Assembly (NCBI GenBank): GCA_026390285.1
Contig: JAPLGH010000165.1
Coordinates: 1-11,636 of the forward strand
Direction: 5' to 3'
Length of the DNA: 11,636 nucleotides
From: Caldisericota bacterium
Lineage (GTDB): Bacteria > Caldisericota > Caldisericia > Cryosericales > Cryosericaceae
The translations under genes and the position numbers were made by a program. Below are positions 1 to 6,064 of the stretch, piece after piece. Numbering within the stretch: the first letter of the stretch is position 1; the number at the start of each line of letters is the position of its first letter. The notes beneath the pieces were generated by a model. It was given only the letters and a program-made list of their open reading frames with translations. It did no database searches and was not told where the DNA came from.

Positions 1-74
1 AGGCAGCGCAGATACGTAGCCATGCGCGAAATAGTCGCTTGTGATATGTCTTCCAATCCGTATTTCGTTTCCAT
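1..74 (-). CDS. rex: Rex-like redox-sensing transcriptional repressor, N-terminal fragment
   Basis: Only 24 codons are visible before the left edge. ATG at 74-72 overlaps the preceding TGA as TGATG, with AAGGAG three bases upstream. The peptide includes DISQATISRMATYLRC, which resembles the first helix of Rex repressors ('S-K-A-T-x-x-R-L-x-x-Y-x-R-x-L'), the start of their winged-helix DNA-binding domain. Rex binds NADH or NAD+ through a C-terminal Rossmann domain and represses fermentation and hydrogenase genes when the NADH/NAD+ ratio is low. A Rex at the end of a pyridine-nucleotide redox operon would give feedback control. The call rests on a short stretch; another winged-helix regulator with a similar first helix is possible. 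Confidence 0.62.
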   Translation of the reverse strand, partial: METKYGLEDISQATISRMATYLRC

Positions 75-664
75 CAGCTCCTTCGCCTGCTCTCCTGCCC
101 GAATCCACGTCCGCTGTCCTGGACAACATCGCCCTCCTGCCCGCGCAGGAACTCCAGGAGCAGCAGTTGCGCCTGAGGATCGGTCATTTCCTCCGAAGAA
201 AAAACCGACCGCAGTTCCTCGCTGTCAACCGTGTAAGCGAGATCCCCTTCTGCACGGTGGATATGCCAGTCGACTGCTCCGCCAGAAATGAGCAGTGTGA
301 AGATGGATGACGCCAAGTCACCAAGTGGCAGACAATCGATGTGATCAGTATGGAAGACCGCCGTGAGTATTGTCCCCTCACCAGCAACACTCCTCAAGTC
401 GACCCCGCCACCGGTCAATTCTGTGTTTTCCTTGAGAAACGGTAATCCAAGGCCAAACCTTCTGATGCTGTGCGGCCGTGTGGTGAAGAACGGATCAAAC
501 ACGCGCGTACGAATATCGGCATCCATGCCGCGTCCGTTGTCTCGAACGGTAAAGACAAACAGGTGGTCACCTGGGTCATGGTTGAGGTCCAGCCATATTT
601 GAGTAGCTCCTGCTGTCACACTGTTGGAAGCAATGTCCAGGACATGGTCCGCTATCGTCCTCAT
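74..664 (-). CDS. Stand-alone histidine-kinase-type ATPase (GHKL) associated with redox operons
   Basis: This 196-residue protein is a GHKL ATP-binding domain without a membrane, sensor or phospho-accepting histidine region. The N-box is DHVLDIASNSVTAGA (6-20, N14), the G1 box RDNGRGM (41-47), the F-box FDPFFTTR (56-63) and the G2 box RFGLGLPFLKENTELTGGG (69-87). After the ATPase fold comes HIDCLPLGDLASSI (108-121), typical of the small ATPases often placed among nuoE/nuoF or hyd genes, then a family-specific C-terminal part. Such proteins are annotated as ATP-binding proteins and their function is not established. The last 20 or so residues are polar and arginine-rich with no recognisable motif. 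The start overlaps the PHP stop (ATGA) and the stop overlaps the Rex-like start (TGATG), so it is translationally coupled on both sides. It is a different GHKL subfamily from the SpoIIAB-like domain at 2636-1737. Confidence 0.87.
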   Translation of the reverse strand: MRTIADHVLDIASNSVTAGATQIWLDLNHDPGDHLFVFTVRDNGRGMDADIRTRVFDPFFTTRPHSIRRFGLGLPFLKENTELTGGGVDLRSVAGEGTILTAVFHTDHIDCLPLGDLASSIFTLLISGGAVDWHIHRAEGDLAYTVDSEELRSVFSSEEMTDPQAQLLLLEFLRGQEGDVVQDSGRGFGQESRRRS

Positions 665-1392
665 AGAAGCCTTACTCCTCGTCCATTTTCGTGGCGAAGA
701 GCCGCGAGCACTTCATGGACACTCAACTCCTCGATCTCGAGGACATACCTGGGGAGGCCTATGGAATCAAGGTTGTGAGCGTCGCTGTTGGAGACGAACT
801 GTGGGTGACCAGGTAGCTTTGTGCCGATTCTCTCGATGTTGATCTTGTGGGCGATCTCATAGGTGGGAAACTCCATACTTGACGTCACTATCCCCAGCTG
901 GTACAGGAGCCCATAGCGACGGTCCAGATGGCTCGGCACGACGACACCGCCCAGCTGTTCGACAAGCACTCTCAGTTCCTCGAGACTCAGCAGACTGGCC
1001 ATGGAAAGCAGAAAGGGAAACTGGCCGACAAACTCATCCCGTTCGTTGCAGACAAGCTGATAGCCGAAGCGTTCGGGGTCGTTGATGATGCGTGGGTACG
1101 ATGCAAACAGACTCCGACTGAATTTCCAGAGGACACCCGTCGTCTCGAAATAGCAGAGCAGATGAACTTCTTCAGCGGTAGTAACTTCTATCCCAGGCAC
1201 GAGCAGGATACCGCTCTGCCGAAATACCCGTTGAAATACAGACACGTTGCACGCCGCATTGTGGTCCGTCAGGGAGGCAACCCGTATACCGCGCGCAGAG
1301 AGCCGTCTCGTCACCTCACCCGGCAGCATCGTAATATCAGAGCACGGCGACAGACATGAGTGCAGATGCAGATCGCCGGGTACCTCCAGCAC
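661..1392 (-). CDS. PHP-domain metal-dependent phosphoesterase
   Basis: This 243-residue protein belongs to the PHP superfamily (polymerase and histidinol-phosphatase type), which hydrolyses phosphomonoesters or phosphodiesters with two or three metal ions. All the expected metal-ligand motifs are visible: DLHLHS (H9, H11), TDHN (D43, H44), PGIEVT (E69), EVHLLCYF (H77), PSHLDR (H155) and SNSDAH (D204, H206). The 'HSCLSPCSD' start resembles the 'CLSPCGD' form of the small PHP genes I associate with anaerobes' hydrogenase loci. The start is GTG at 1392, with GAGGT upstream overlapping the previous stop; no good ATG is available before the first motif. The stop overlaps the next start as ATGA. 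The substrate is unknown. A nucleotide-derived messenger or a phosphorylated cassette protein are both possible. Confidence 0.9.
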   Translation of the reverse strand: MLEVPGDLHLHSCLSPCSDITMLPGEVTRRLSARGIRVASLTDHNAACNVSVFQRVFRQSGILLVPGIEVTTAEEVHLLCYFETTGVLWKFSRSLFASYPRIINDPERFGYQLVCNERDEFVGQFPFLLSMASLLSLEELRVLVEQLGGVVVPSHLDRRYGLLYQLGIVTSSMEFPTYEIAHKINIERIGTKLPGHPQFVSNSDAHNLDSIGLPRYVLEIEELSVHEVLAALRHENGRGVRLL

Positions 1393-1395
1393 GAG

Positions 1396-1728
1396 CTACC
1401 TCAGTCCCAGGGCATAGAGCTTACCGGAAACGACAAACGCCGAATCCTTGGAATAGAGGATCGTCAGGCGTTCCTTCACCGCGTGCTCGATCGCGTCGGA
1501 TTCACAGGTTCGCCCCTCACAGACAATAACGATGCTGATACCAACCATCGCTGCGACAGCGATGATGTTAACGTGTGTCTGAATGGTCGCCCAGGCCGAA
1601 CCTGGAACGGCCTTTGCAATGACTTCGGAGAGCAGGTCACAGGTATACCCCGAGGTTACCGTCCTCAGGAGATCTCCTTCGACTGCAACGTCGACGCCCA
1701 GCGCCTCAACAATGCCTTGAACGGTCAT
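1396..1728 (-). CDS. DRTGG-domain protein (second copy)
   Basis: This 110-residue protein is a second stand-alone DRTGG domain. It contains VTSGYTCDLLSEVIAKAV, close to the family's 'EVTGGYASDLLSDVMA', then WATIQTHVNIIAVAAMVGI, and ends VVSGKLYALGL. The first copy shares the general plan and tail but differs in the core (HAFASDLMSD against SGYTCDLLSE), so the two are paralogues with probably distinct ligands or partners. AGGAGG lies four bases before the ATG at 1728. The ribosome site of the next gene overlaps this gene's stop codon. The grouping with a SpoIIAB-like ATPase and a PHP phosphoesterase suggests that DRTGG proteins are signalling substrates or sensors here. No enzymatic activity can be assigned from sequence. 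Confidence 0.85.
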   Translation of the reverse strand: MTVQGIVEALGVDVAVEGDLLRTVTSGYTCDLLSEVIAKAVPGSAWATIQTHVNIIAVAAMVGISIVIVCEGRTCESDAIEHAVKERLTILYSKDSAFVVSGKLYALGLR

Positions 1729-1736
1729 GTAGCCTC

Positions 1737-2636
1737 CTAATCTTTGTCCGCGAGGAAGATCATCTCCACCTTGGTCGGCTTTCCTTTCCCTGAGATGATG
1801 ACAAGATGGTCCGAGAACCGCCGAATGTTTGGAAGCCCCATGCCGGCGCCAAAGCCCTTTTCCCTGATTGCATCAGTCGCAGTGGACCAGCCTTCCTTCA
1901 TCGCGAGATCGATGTTCTCGATTCCGGGTCCCTCGTCTTCGACGCGCACGATAATCTCTCCATTGCGGGCGATCGCCCGAAGGGAACCGCGTCCTCCCGC
2001 ATGGATGCAGACATTGATCTCCGCCTCATAGGCGCAGACACTTGCCCTGCGTATGATAGACTCGCTGAAACCCTTGCTCTGCAGGAATGCCTTCAGACCA
2101 GCCGAGCCTTCGCCGGCATTCTCAAGTCCCTCACAACGTATGTCATAGACAAAGTCGGCACTATTCTCGAACTTTTCCGAGAGAGCCGAGAAACTACCGA
2201 TGGTCATCATGCGTCGCTGATCGTGGACATACACTGAGTAGAAGCTGCGAACGATCGCCGACAGGACGTCGGTGTCCGCAATCATGCCAATTAGCTTGCC
2301 ATCTTCCTCGATCACTGGGAAACGCCCGAACTTGAAGCGTTGGAAACACGCCAGCATTGTCTCAAGGCTATCATGAACCGAGTCAACAGAGTCGGCCAGG
2401 CGCCCGTCGGCAAGAGCCTCAATGATCTTCGAAACCGAGATGAGCCCTACCAGCCGAAAGTCGGCATCGACGATGGGCACTCCCGAAATTGACTTCTCCC
2501 GCATGAGCGTGCGAGCTGCAGCAACGCGATCCTCGGGATGAAGGGCATAAACTGCGGTAGACATGACACTGGAAGCGTCAAAATTGCTAAACAGCCCCAG
2601 ATACCGCAGTGCTTCTGCGCTTTGCTCAAGGGACAT
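1737..2636 (-). CDS. CBS-domain pair fused to an anti-sigma-factor-type (SpoIIAB/RsbW-like) ATPase
   Basis: This 299-residue cytoplasmic protein has two CBS domains (about residues 24-72 and 85-128; GVPIVDADFRLVGLIS and GRFPVIEEDGKLIGMI). CBS pairs commonly bind adenine nucleotides such as AMP or ATP. A linker follows, then a GHKL ATPase domain (about 160-299) with an N-box E204-x3-N208-x3-H212, a G1 box DEGPG (234-238) and a G2 box GFGAGMGLPN (261-270). The E/N pair matches the catalytic pair of SpoIIAB, so serine/threonine kinase activity is plausible. No phospho-accepting histidine domain is present. It sits between the two DRTGG genes with gaps of 3 and 8 bases, making them its likely partners. 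A role as an adenylate-responsive kinase or partner-switching protein that tunes the redox operon is inference. The stop TAG is embedded in the next gene's ribosome site. Confidence 0.88.
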   Translation of the reverse strand: MSLEQSAEALRYLGLFSNFDASSVMSTAVYALHPEDRVAAARTLMREKSISGVPIVDADFRLVGLISVSKIIEALADGRLADSVDSVHDSLETMLACFQRFKFGRFPVIEEDGKLIGMIADTDVLSAIVRSFYSVYVHDQRRMMTIGSFSALSEKFENSADFVYDIRCEGLENAGEGSAGLKAFLQSKGFSESIIRRASVCAYEAEINVCIHAGGRGSLRAIARNGEIIVRVEDEGPGIENIDLAMKEGWSTATDAIREKGFGAGMGLPNIRRFSDHLVIISGKGKPTKVEMIFLADKD

Positions 2637-2639
2637 CTG

Positions 2640-2978
2640 CTATCCGGAGAGACCTCGGGCATAGAGCTTGCCCGACGTCACGTACATGATGTCGCGTGTC
2701 GCCAGAACAACAATCCCGGTGGCGCGTGCCAAATCGACAACATCCTGAGGGACGACCTTGCCTCTGACCACAAGAATGGCCGGCAAATCAAGCATCTGCG
2801 CCGTCCGGATAATCTGAGGAGTAGTCAGTCCCGTGATCAGCAGTGTCCCGGGACCACTCATGGCAAGCACGTCACTCATGAGGTCCGAAGCAAACGCATG
2901 AGTCACCTCAACCGAGTCCAGCCGCTCGCCAGCAACACAGGTCGCTCCGGTAATCTCAAGAACCTCACTCAGTTTCAC
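2640..2978 (-). CDS. DRTGG-domain protein (first copy)
   Basis: This 112-residue protein consists of little more than one DRTGG domain, the fold also found next to HPr-kinase-like and phosphotransacetylase-type domains. Recognisable parts are the N-terminal KLSEVLEITGATCVAGE, the core VTHAFASDLMSDVLAM, a hydrophobic strand and helix pair, and the tail VTSGKLYARGL. The tail is almost repeated in the second DRTGG protein at 1728-1396. The domain's biochemical function is not established; ligand or nucleotide sensing is the usual guess. The frame runs upstream as far as 3272, but that part lies inside the nuoF gene. GTG at 2978 has a good ribosome site and gives the normal domain boundary. It ends three bases before the next gene starts. 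As I recall, small DRTGG proteins of this kind also sit in bifurcating hydrogenase loci. Confidence 0.85.
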   Translation of the reverse strand: MKLSEVLEITGATCVAGERLDSVEVTHAFASDLMSDVLAMSGPGTLLITGLTTPQIIRTAQMLDLPAILVVRGKVVPQDVVDLARATGIVVLATRDIMYVTSGKLYARGLSG

Positions 2979-2986
2979 GACGACTA

Positions 2987-2993
2987 CTCCTCT
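2987..2993 (-). promoter_or_regulatory. Ribosome binding site deciding the GTG start of the first DRTGG gene
   Basis: The transcript reads AGAGGAG, eight bases, then GTG at 2978. There is no ATG in this frame between the nuoF stop and the conserved domain, which makes the GTG the best start. Confidence 0.65.
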
Positions 2994-3013
2994 CGATCGG
3001 CAATGGATCGATC

Positions 3014-4621
3014 CTAGGCTTCCTCTTGACAGGCCTCTGGGACACGTGATTCCGCCAGTGCCTGATCGAATACTTCGGGAAAGTTGCGCAGTGCAGACTC
3101 GAACGCGAGTGGCGCAGCCTGTCCCAGCCCACAGAACGACGTGTCGTTCAGCGTGTTGAGCAGTTTGCCGAGGCGTTGCAGGGAAGCGGGGTCCGCTGTC
3201 CGGTTGACGAGCGTGTCCATGATCATCTTGACTTGCAGTGTCCCTTCCCGACAAGGTGTGCATTTGCCACACGACTCATGCCAGAAGAAGCGTGCCACCT
3301 CCGCAAGGAACGGAAGGAGCGGTACATCCTCAGACGCTACCAGAATGACTCCGGAACCGATGGAAACGTTGCTGGTCTTCATTGAGGCAAAGTCCAGCGG
3401 AGTGTCGAGGTATTTGTCGGTAAGCACAGTCCCGGCACTTCCACCAGTCTGGATGAAGCCGATGTGCTTGCCTCCCTTGACGCCGCCACCAAAATCGTAG
3501 ATGAGTTCCCGCAACGTGACACCCAGAGGTGCCTCGACGATGCCACGGTTCACAATGTCGCCCGAGAGCGAGAAGACCTTGGTGCCGGCACTCGACGGTG
3601 TCCCGAATGACTTGAACCAATCGCTGCCATTCAACAGAATCGGTGGTACGTTGGCGAAGGTCTCTACGTTGTTGACGACCGTAGGCTTTCCGAAAAGTCC
3701 CTGCTGAGGCGGGAACGGAGGCTTGTTCCGCGGCTCCCCCCGCCGGTTCTCGATGGACTCGAGCAGCGCAAACTCCTCACCACAGACGTAAGCGCCACCG
3801 CCACGATAGACCTCAATATCAAACTGGAACCCTGTCCCCAGAACATCGTTGCCCAAGAGTCCATACTCAGTGGCGTCCTTGATGGCCTTCTTGATGCGCG
3901 CAATCGACATGAAGTACTCGCCACGGACATAGACGATACCGACATGAGCGCCAGTAGCGTAGCCGGCAATGGTCATAGCTTCAACGATACTGTGCGGGTC
4001 TCCCTCGAGAATGAGGCGGTCTTTGAAGGTGCCGGGTTCACCCTCGTCAGCGTTGCACACGATGTACTTCTCGTCACTCTGCTCCTTCGCGACCATGCCC
4101 CACTTCAACCCTGTCGGGAACCCTGCGCCTCCCCGTCCCTGGAGTTTGCTGTCGGTCAGGATCTGGATGACCTCACCGGGCTGCATCGCAAGAGCCTTGG
4201 CCAGCGCTTCGTAACCGTCACGCGCAATATACTCGTCGATGCTTTGTGGATCGATGAGTCCTGCGTTCCTCAGGACGATTTTCTGCTGGCTTTTCCCTGT
4301 CTCCTTCTCAACAAGACGCCTGCTCGACAGATTTCTGTCGATAGCGAGGCGTGAGACGACACGCCCTTTGAGGAGATGCTCCGTGACAATCTCCTCAACG
4401 TCTGAAGGCATGACGTTGCCGTAGTAGACATCGTCGGGGAAGACTGCTAGAACGACACCCTGGTCATAGATACCAAGAGAACCAGTCTCGACCACCGACA
4501 CCTGACTGGCAAGGTTGTACGTCCCAATCATTTCCTCGAGAACGTGCTTGACCTCCAGTGCCCCCTGCAGGACGGAATTTGAATCCACCGGGACAATGAT
4601 CTGCGTCGAGAACATCTTCAT
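3014..4621 (-). CDS. nuoF: NuoF-like NADH-binding flavoprotein lacking N-terminal [2Fe-2S] ligands and C-terminal ferredoxin domain
   Basis: This 535-residue protein has the NuoF core: GRGGAGFPTG (162-171, FMN), CNADEGEPGTFKDR (189-202), YVCGEEFALL (278-287), KPPFPP (300-305) and a [4Fe-4S] site at C451, C454, C457 and C497. Residues 1-90 still align with the thioredoxin-like domain of the other NuoF, but the four ligand positions are V10, N15, S48 and Y52. The protein stops soon after the core, without the 2x[4Fe-4S] ferredoxin domain. The second acidic residue of the DEGEP block is E195, as in complex I NuoF, where the bifurcating type usually has D. F284 replaces the usual Thr of 'CGEET'. 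It likely oxidises or senses NADH with the coupled NuoE, without its own ferredoxin arm. A sensor or alternative diaphorase role is inferred. A 35-base gap leads to the DRTGG gene. Confidence 0.93.
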   Translation of the reverse strand: MKMFSTQIIVPVDSNSVLQGALEVKHVLEEMIGTYNLASQVSVVETGSLGIYDQGVVLAVFPDDVYYGNVMPSDVEEIVTEHLLKGRVVSRLAIDRNLSSRRLVEKETGKSQQKIVLRNAGLIDPQSIDEYIARDGYEALAKALAMQPGEVIQILTDSKLQGRGGAGFPTGLKWGMVAKEQSDEKYIVCNADEGEPGTFKDRLILEGDPHSIVEAMTIAGYATGAHVGIVYVRGEYFMSIARIKKAIKDATEYGLLGNDVLGTGFQFDIEVYRGGGAYVCGEEFALLESIENRRGEPRNKPPFPPQQGLFGKPTVVNNVETFANVPPILLNGSDWFKSFGTPSSAGTKVFSLSGDIVNRGIVEAPLGVTLRELIYDFGGGVKGGKHIGFIQTGGSAGTVLTDKYLDTPLDFASMKTSNVSIGSGVILVASEDVPLLPFLAEVARFFWHESCGKCTPCREGTLQVKMIMDTLVNRTADPASLQRLGKLLNTLNDTSFCGLGQAAPLAFESALRNFPEVFDQALAESRVPEACQEEA

Positions 4622-5151
4622 GCGTCACCTCCGCCGCGCTTCGCGGCAAGAATTCTCGGCAGATCACCAGACGTGAGGTTTCCATAGGCGTCGTCATCGA
4701 TCATGAGCGCCGGAGAAACACCACAGATGCCAAGACAGCTGGAAGCCTCCAGTGCAAACATCCCGTCCGAAGTTGTCTCGCCCACTTCCACGCCGAGCAG
4801 TCGCTTGAGCTCTGCCACAATAGATGGAGCGCCGGTCACATGACACGGCCCACTTGTACAGACGCGGATCACATGCCGTCCCCGCGGTTTGGTAGACAAC
4901 ATCGTATAGAAGGTCACGAAGCCATTGAGCTGTGAGGCAGGCGCGCCCACCAGGCGCGCCACCTCACCAAGTACTTCTCCAGGAAGTGAGTTTCCATAGT
5001 GATGTTCCAGTTCAAACATGATGTCCATGTACGACACTCGGCCGTGATGCTCGGCTCGATTCCTCTCGACCACTCCCTGCAAGAACACTCTGTCATCCTC
5101 GGACAGTGCTCCCGCCTTTCCTGTCGATTGCACGATCTTATCCGACCCCAT
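4618..5151 (-). CDS. nuoE: NuoE/HydC-type thioredoxin-like [2Fe-2S] subunit (second copy)
   Basis: This 177-residue protein is a second NuoE-like subunit in the window, clearly diverged from the copy at 11509-11009. The N-terminal helical region has LNGFVTFYTMLSTKPRGRH (75-93). The thioredoxin-like domain holds C98 and C103 (VCTSGPC) plus C139 and C143 (CLGIC), a full [2Fe-2S] ligand set. The stop overlaps the next ATG as ATGA, and the ribosome site for that gene lies in its last codons, so equal synthesis with the following NuoF is expected. Together they should form an FMN/[2Fe-2S] NADH-dehydrogenase-like pair. Because its partner lacks the usual N-terminal [2Fe-2S] cluster, this subunit and the FMN-proximal [4Fe-4S] cluster would be the only electron carriers besides FMN. 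Confidence 0.93.
   Translation of the reverse strand: MGSDKIVQSTGKAGALSEDDRVFLQGVVERNRAEHHGRVSYMDIMFELEHHYGNSLPGEVLGEVARLVGAPASQLNGFVTFYTMLSTKPRGRHVIRVCTSGPCHVTGAPSIVAELKRLLGVEVGETTSDGMFALEASSCLGICGVSPALMIDDDAYGNLTSGDLPRILAAKRGGGDA
4626..4632 (-). promoter_or_regulatory. Ribosome binding site for the second nuoF, inside nuoE codons
   Basis: The transcript reads GGAGGTG within the final glycine-rich codons of the upstream gene. GGAGG is six bases from ATG at 4621. With the ATGA overlap this points to tight translational coupling. Confidence 0.7.
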
Positions 5152-5156
5152 ACGTT

Positions 5157-5162
5157 CCTCCC
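5157..5162 (-). promoter_or_regulatory. Ribosome binding site deciding the second nuoE start
   Basis: The transcript reads GGGAGG, five bases, then ATG at 5151. The frame extends upstream to an ATG at 5184, but that longer form would read through this site and add 11 residues with no family counterpart. Confidence 0.7.
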
Positions 5163-5189
5163 TGATCGTCTTTTTCCGAAGCACTCGCG

Positions 5190-5206
5190 CCAGCCAGAGA
5201 GGCTGG
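5190..5206 (-). other. Intercistronic hairpin just after focA stop
   Basis: A perfect 6-bp inverted repeat, CCAGCC and GGCTGG with a 5-base loop, begins two bases after the focA stop codon. No T-run follows in the transcript, so it does not look like an intrinsic terminator. It could slow RNA decay or mark a processing point that sets different levels for the fdh/focA part and the downstream genes. This is inference from the repeat alone. Confidence 0.4.
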
Positions 5207-5208
5207 TC

Positions 5209-6048
5209 CTACTTCGTCTCCGGGGCCTTCTTCAAGTATACGAACCAATAGATAAAGCCGACGAAGAATGCGCCACCGATGATGTTGCCGATGGTCACGG
5301 GAATGAGGTTCTTGGTCCAGAGAGTCAACCAGTTCAGTCCAGCATAATCTGCAAGGGTCTTGCCTGTTGCCTCCACAACCTTGGGAACGGACTTGAGGAG
5401 AATCCCGTAAGGAATGAAGAACATGTTTGCAACAGAGTGCTCGAAGCCTGATGCAACAAAGGCCATGACAGGGAAAAAGACCGCAAAGAGTTTGCCGATG
5501 ACATCCTTGGAGGATGTCGCCATCCACACCGCAAGGCACACAAGCCAGTTGCAGAGAATGCCCCTGACAAGTCCCTGAACGAACGTAAGACCGACCTTTG
5601 TTCCCGCGATCTTCAGCGCAGCGGCACCAACGAGGTTGCCATTCATGCTCCATAGACCCGACCAGTACAGAAGAAGAGCGATCAGGACAGAGCCGACCAG
5701 GTTGCCAAGGTAGACTGCAATCCATGTCTTCAGCAGTTCTCCCCAACGAACTTTCTTCTCTAGGGCCGAGATGACAATCAGGTTGTCACCCGTGAAAAGC
5801 TCGGCCCCTGCAACCACGACGAGCATGAGTCCCACACTGAACACGGCTCCAGCAATGAACTTGGTGAAGCCGAACCCGAGGGTTGCGTCGGAACCGACAA
5901 TGATCGACAGCTGTGCACCAAATGCAATGAAGGCACCCGCTAGAATCGCGAGGACAAAGAATTTCTTCATGGGCGTTCTGCACTTGCCCTGACAAACATC
6001 TCCCAGCTTCTCGGCAATTTGAGGCGGTGTAAACATCGGTAGATCCAT
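5209..6048 (-). CDS. focA: FocA-type formate/nitrite transporter (FNT family channel)
   Basis: This 279-residue inner-membrane protein has about six hydrophobic segments (near residues 30-50, 60-82, 107-129, 155-177, 186-212 and 250-272), the usual FNT length and topology; family members form pentamers. FNT hallmarks are visible: GAELFTGDN (81-89, the loop with the gating threonine), SGFEHSVANMF (200-210) with H204 at the position of the FocA pore histidine, and IPVTIGNIIGGAFFVG (249-264). FocA proteins move formate, or formic acid, in either direction depending on pH and gradient. Its place between the dehydrogenase and the second NuoEF pair indicates that formate rather than nitrite is the substrate. 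This would import formate for oxidation or release formate made from CO2. The start at 6048 is chosen for its strong ribosome site. A small perfect hairpin follows the stop codon. Confidence 0.95.
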   Translation of the reverse strand: MDLPMFTPPQIAEKLGDVCQGKCRTPMKKFFVLAILAGAFIAFGAQLSIIVGSDATLGFGFTKFIAGAVFSVGLMLVVVAGAELFTGDNLIVISALEKKVRWGELLKTWIAVYLGNLVGSVLIALLLYWSGLWSMNGNLVGAAALKIAGTKVGLTFVQGLVRGILCNWLVCLAVWMATSSKDVIGKLFAVFFPVMAFVASGFEHSVANMFFIPYGILLKSVPKVVEATGKTLADYAGLNWLTLWTKNLIPVTIGNIIGGAFFVGFIYWFVYLKKAPETK

Positions 6049-6055
6049 TTTTGTT

Positions 6056-6061
6056 CCTCCC
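6056..6061 (-). promoter_or_regulatory. Ribosome binding site deciding the focA start
   Basis: The transcript reads GGGAGG followed by seven bases and ATG at 6048. It sits in the 16-base gap after the fdhA stop and supports this start over an upstream in-frame ATG at 6135 inside fdhA. Confidence 0.75.
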
Positions 6062-6064
6062 AGT

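Noticed and set aside
39..44. TTGTGA half-site that could be part of a Rex operator
   Set aside because: No matching TCACAA half lies at the required spacing and it is inside the Rex-like coding region. Other TTGTGA/TCACAA-like words in the window also lack correctly spaced partners.
1360..1740. Plus-strand open frame of 126 codons
   Set aside because: It is antisense to the complete second DRTGG gene, which has a strong ribosome site and family motifs.
2979..3272. Upstream extension of the first DRTGG gene
   Set aside because: The extension lies inside the conserved C-terminal region of the NuoF gene and has no domain similarity; the GTG at 2978 has a good ribosome site.
5190..5206. Hairpin after focA as an intrinsic terminator
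   Set aside because: The stem is short and is followed in the transcript by a mixed sequence without a T-run, and the next gene starts 38 bases later.
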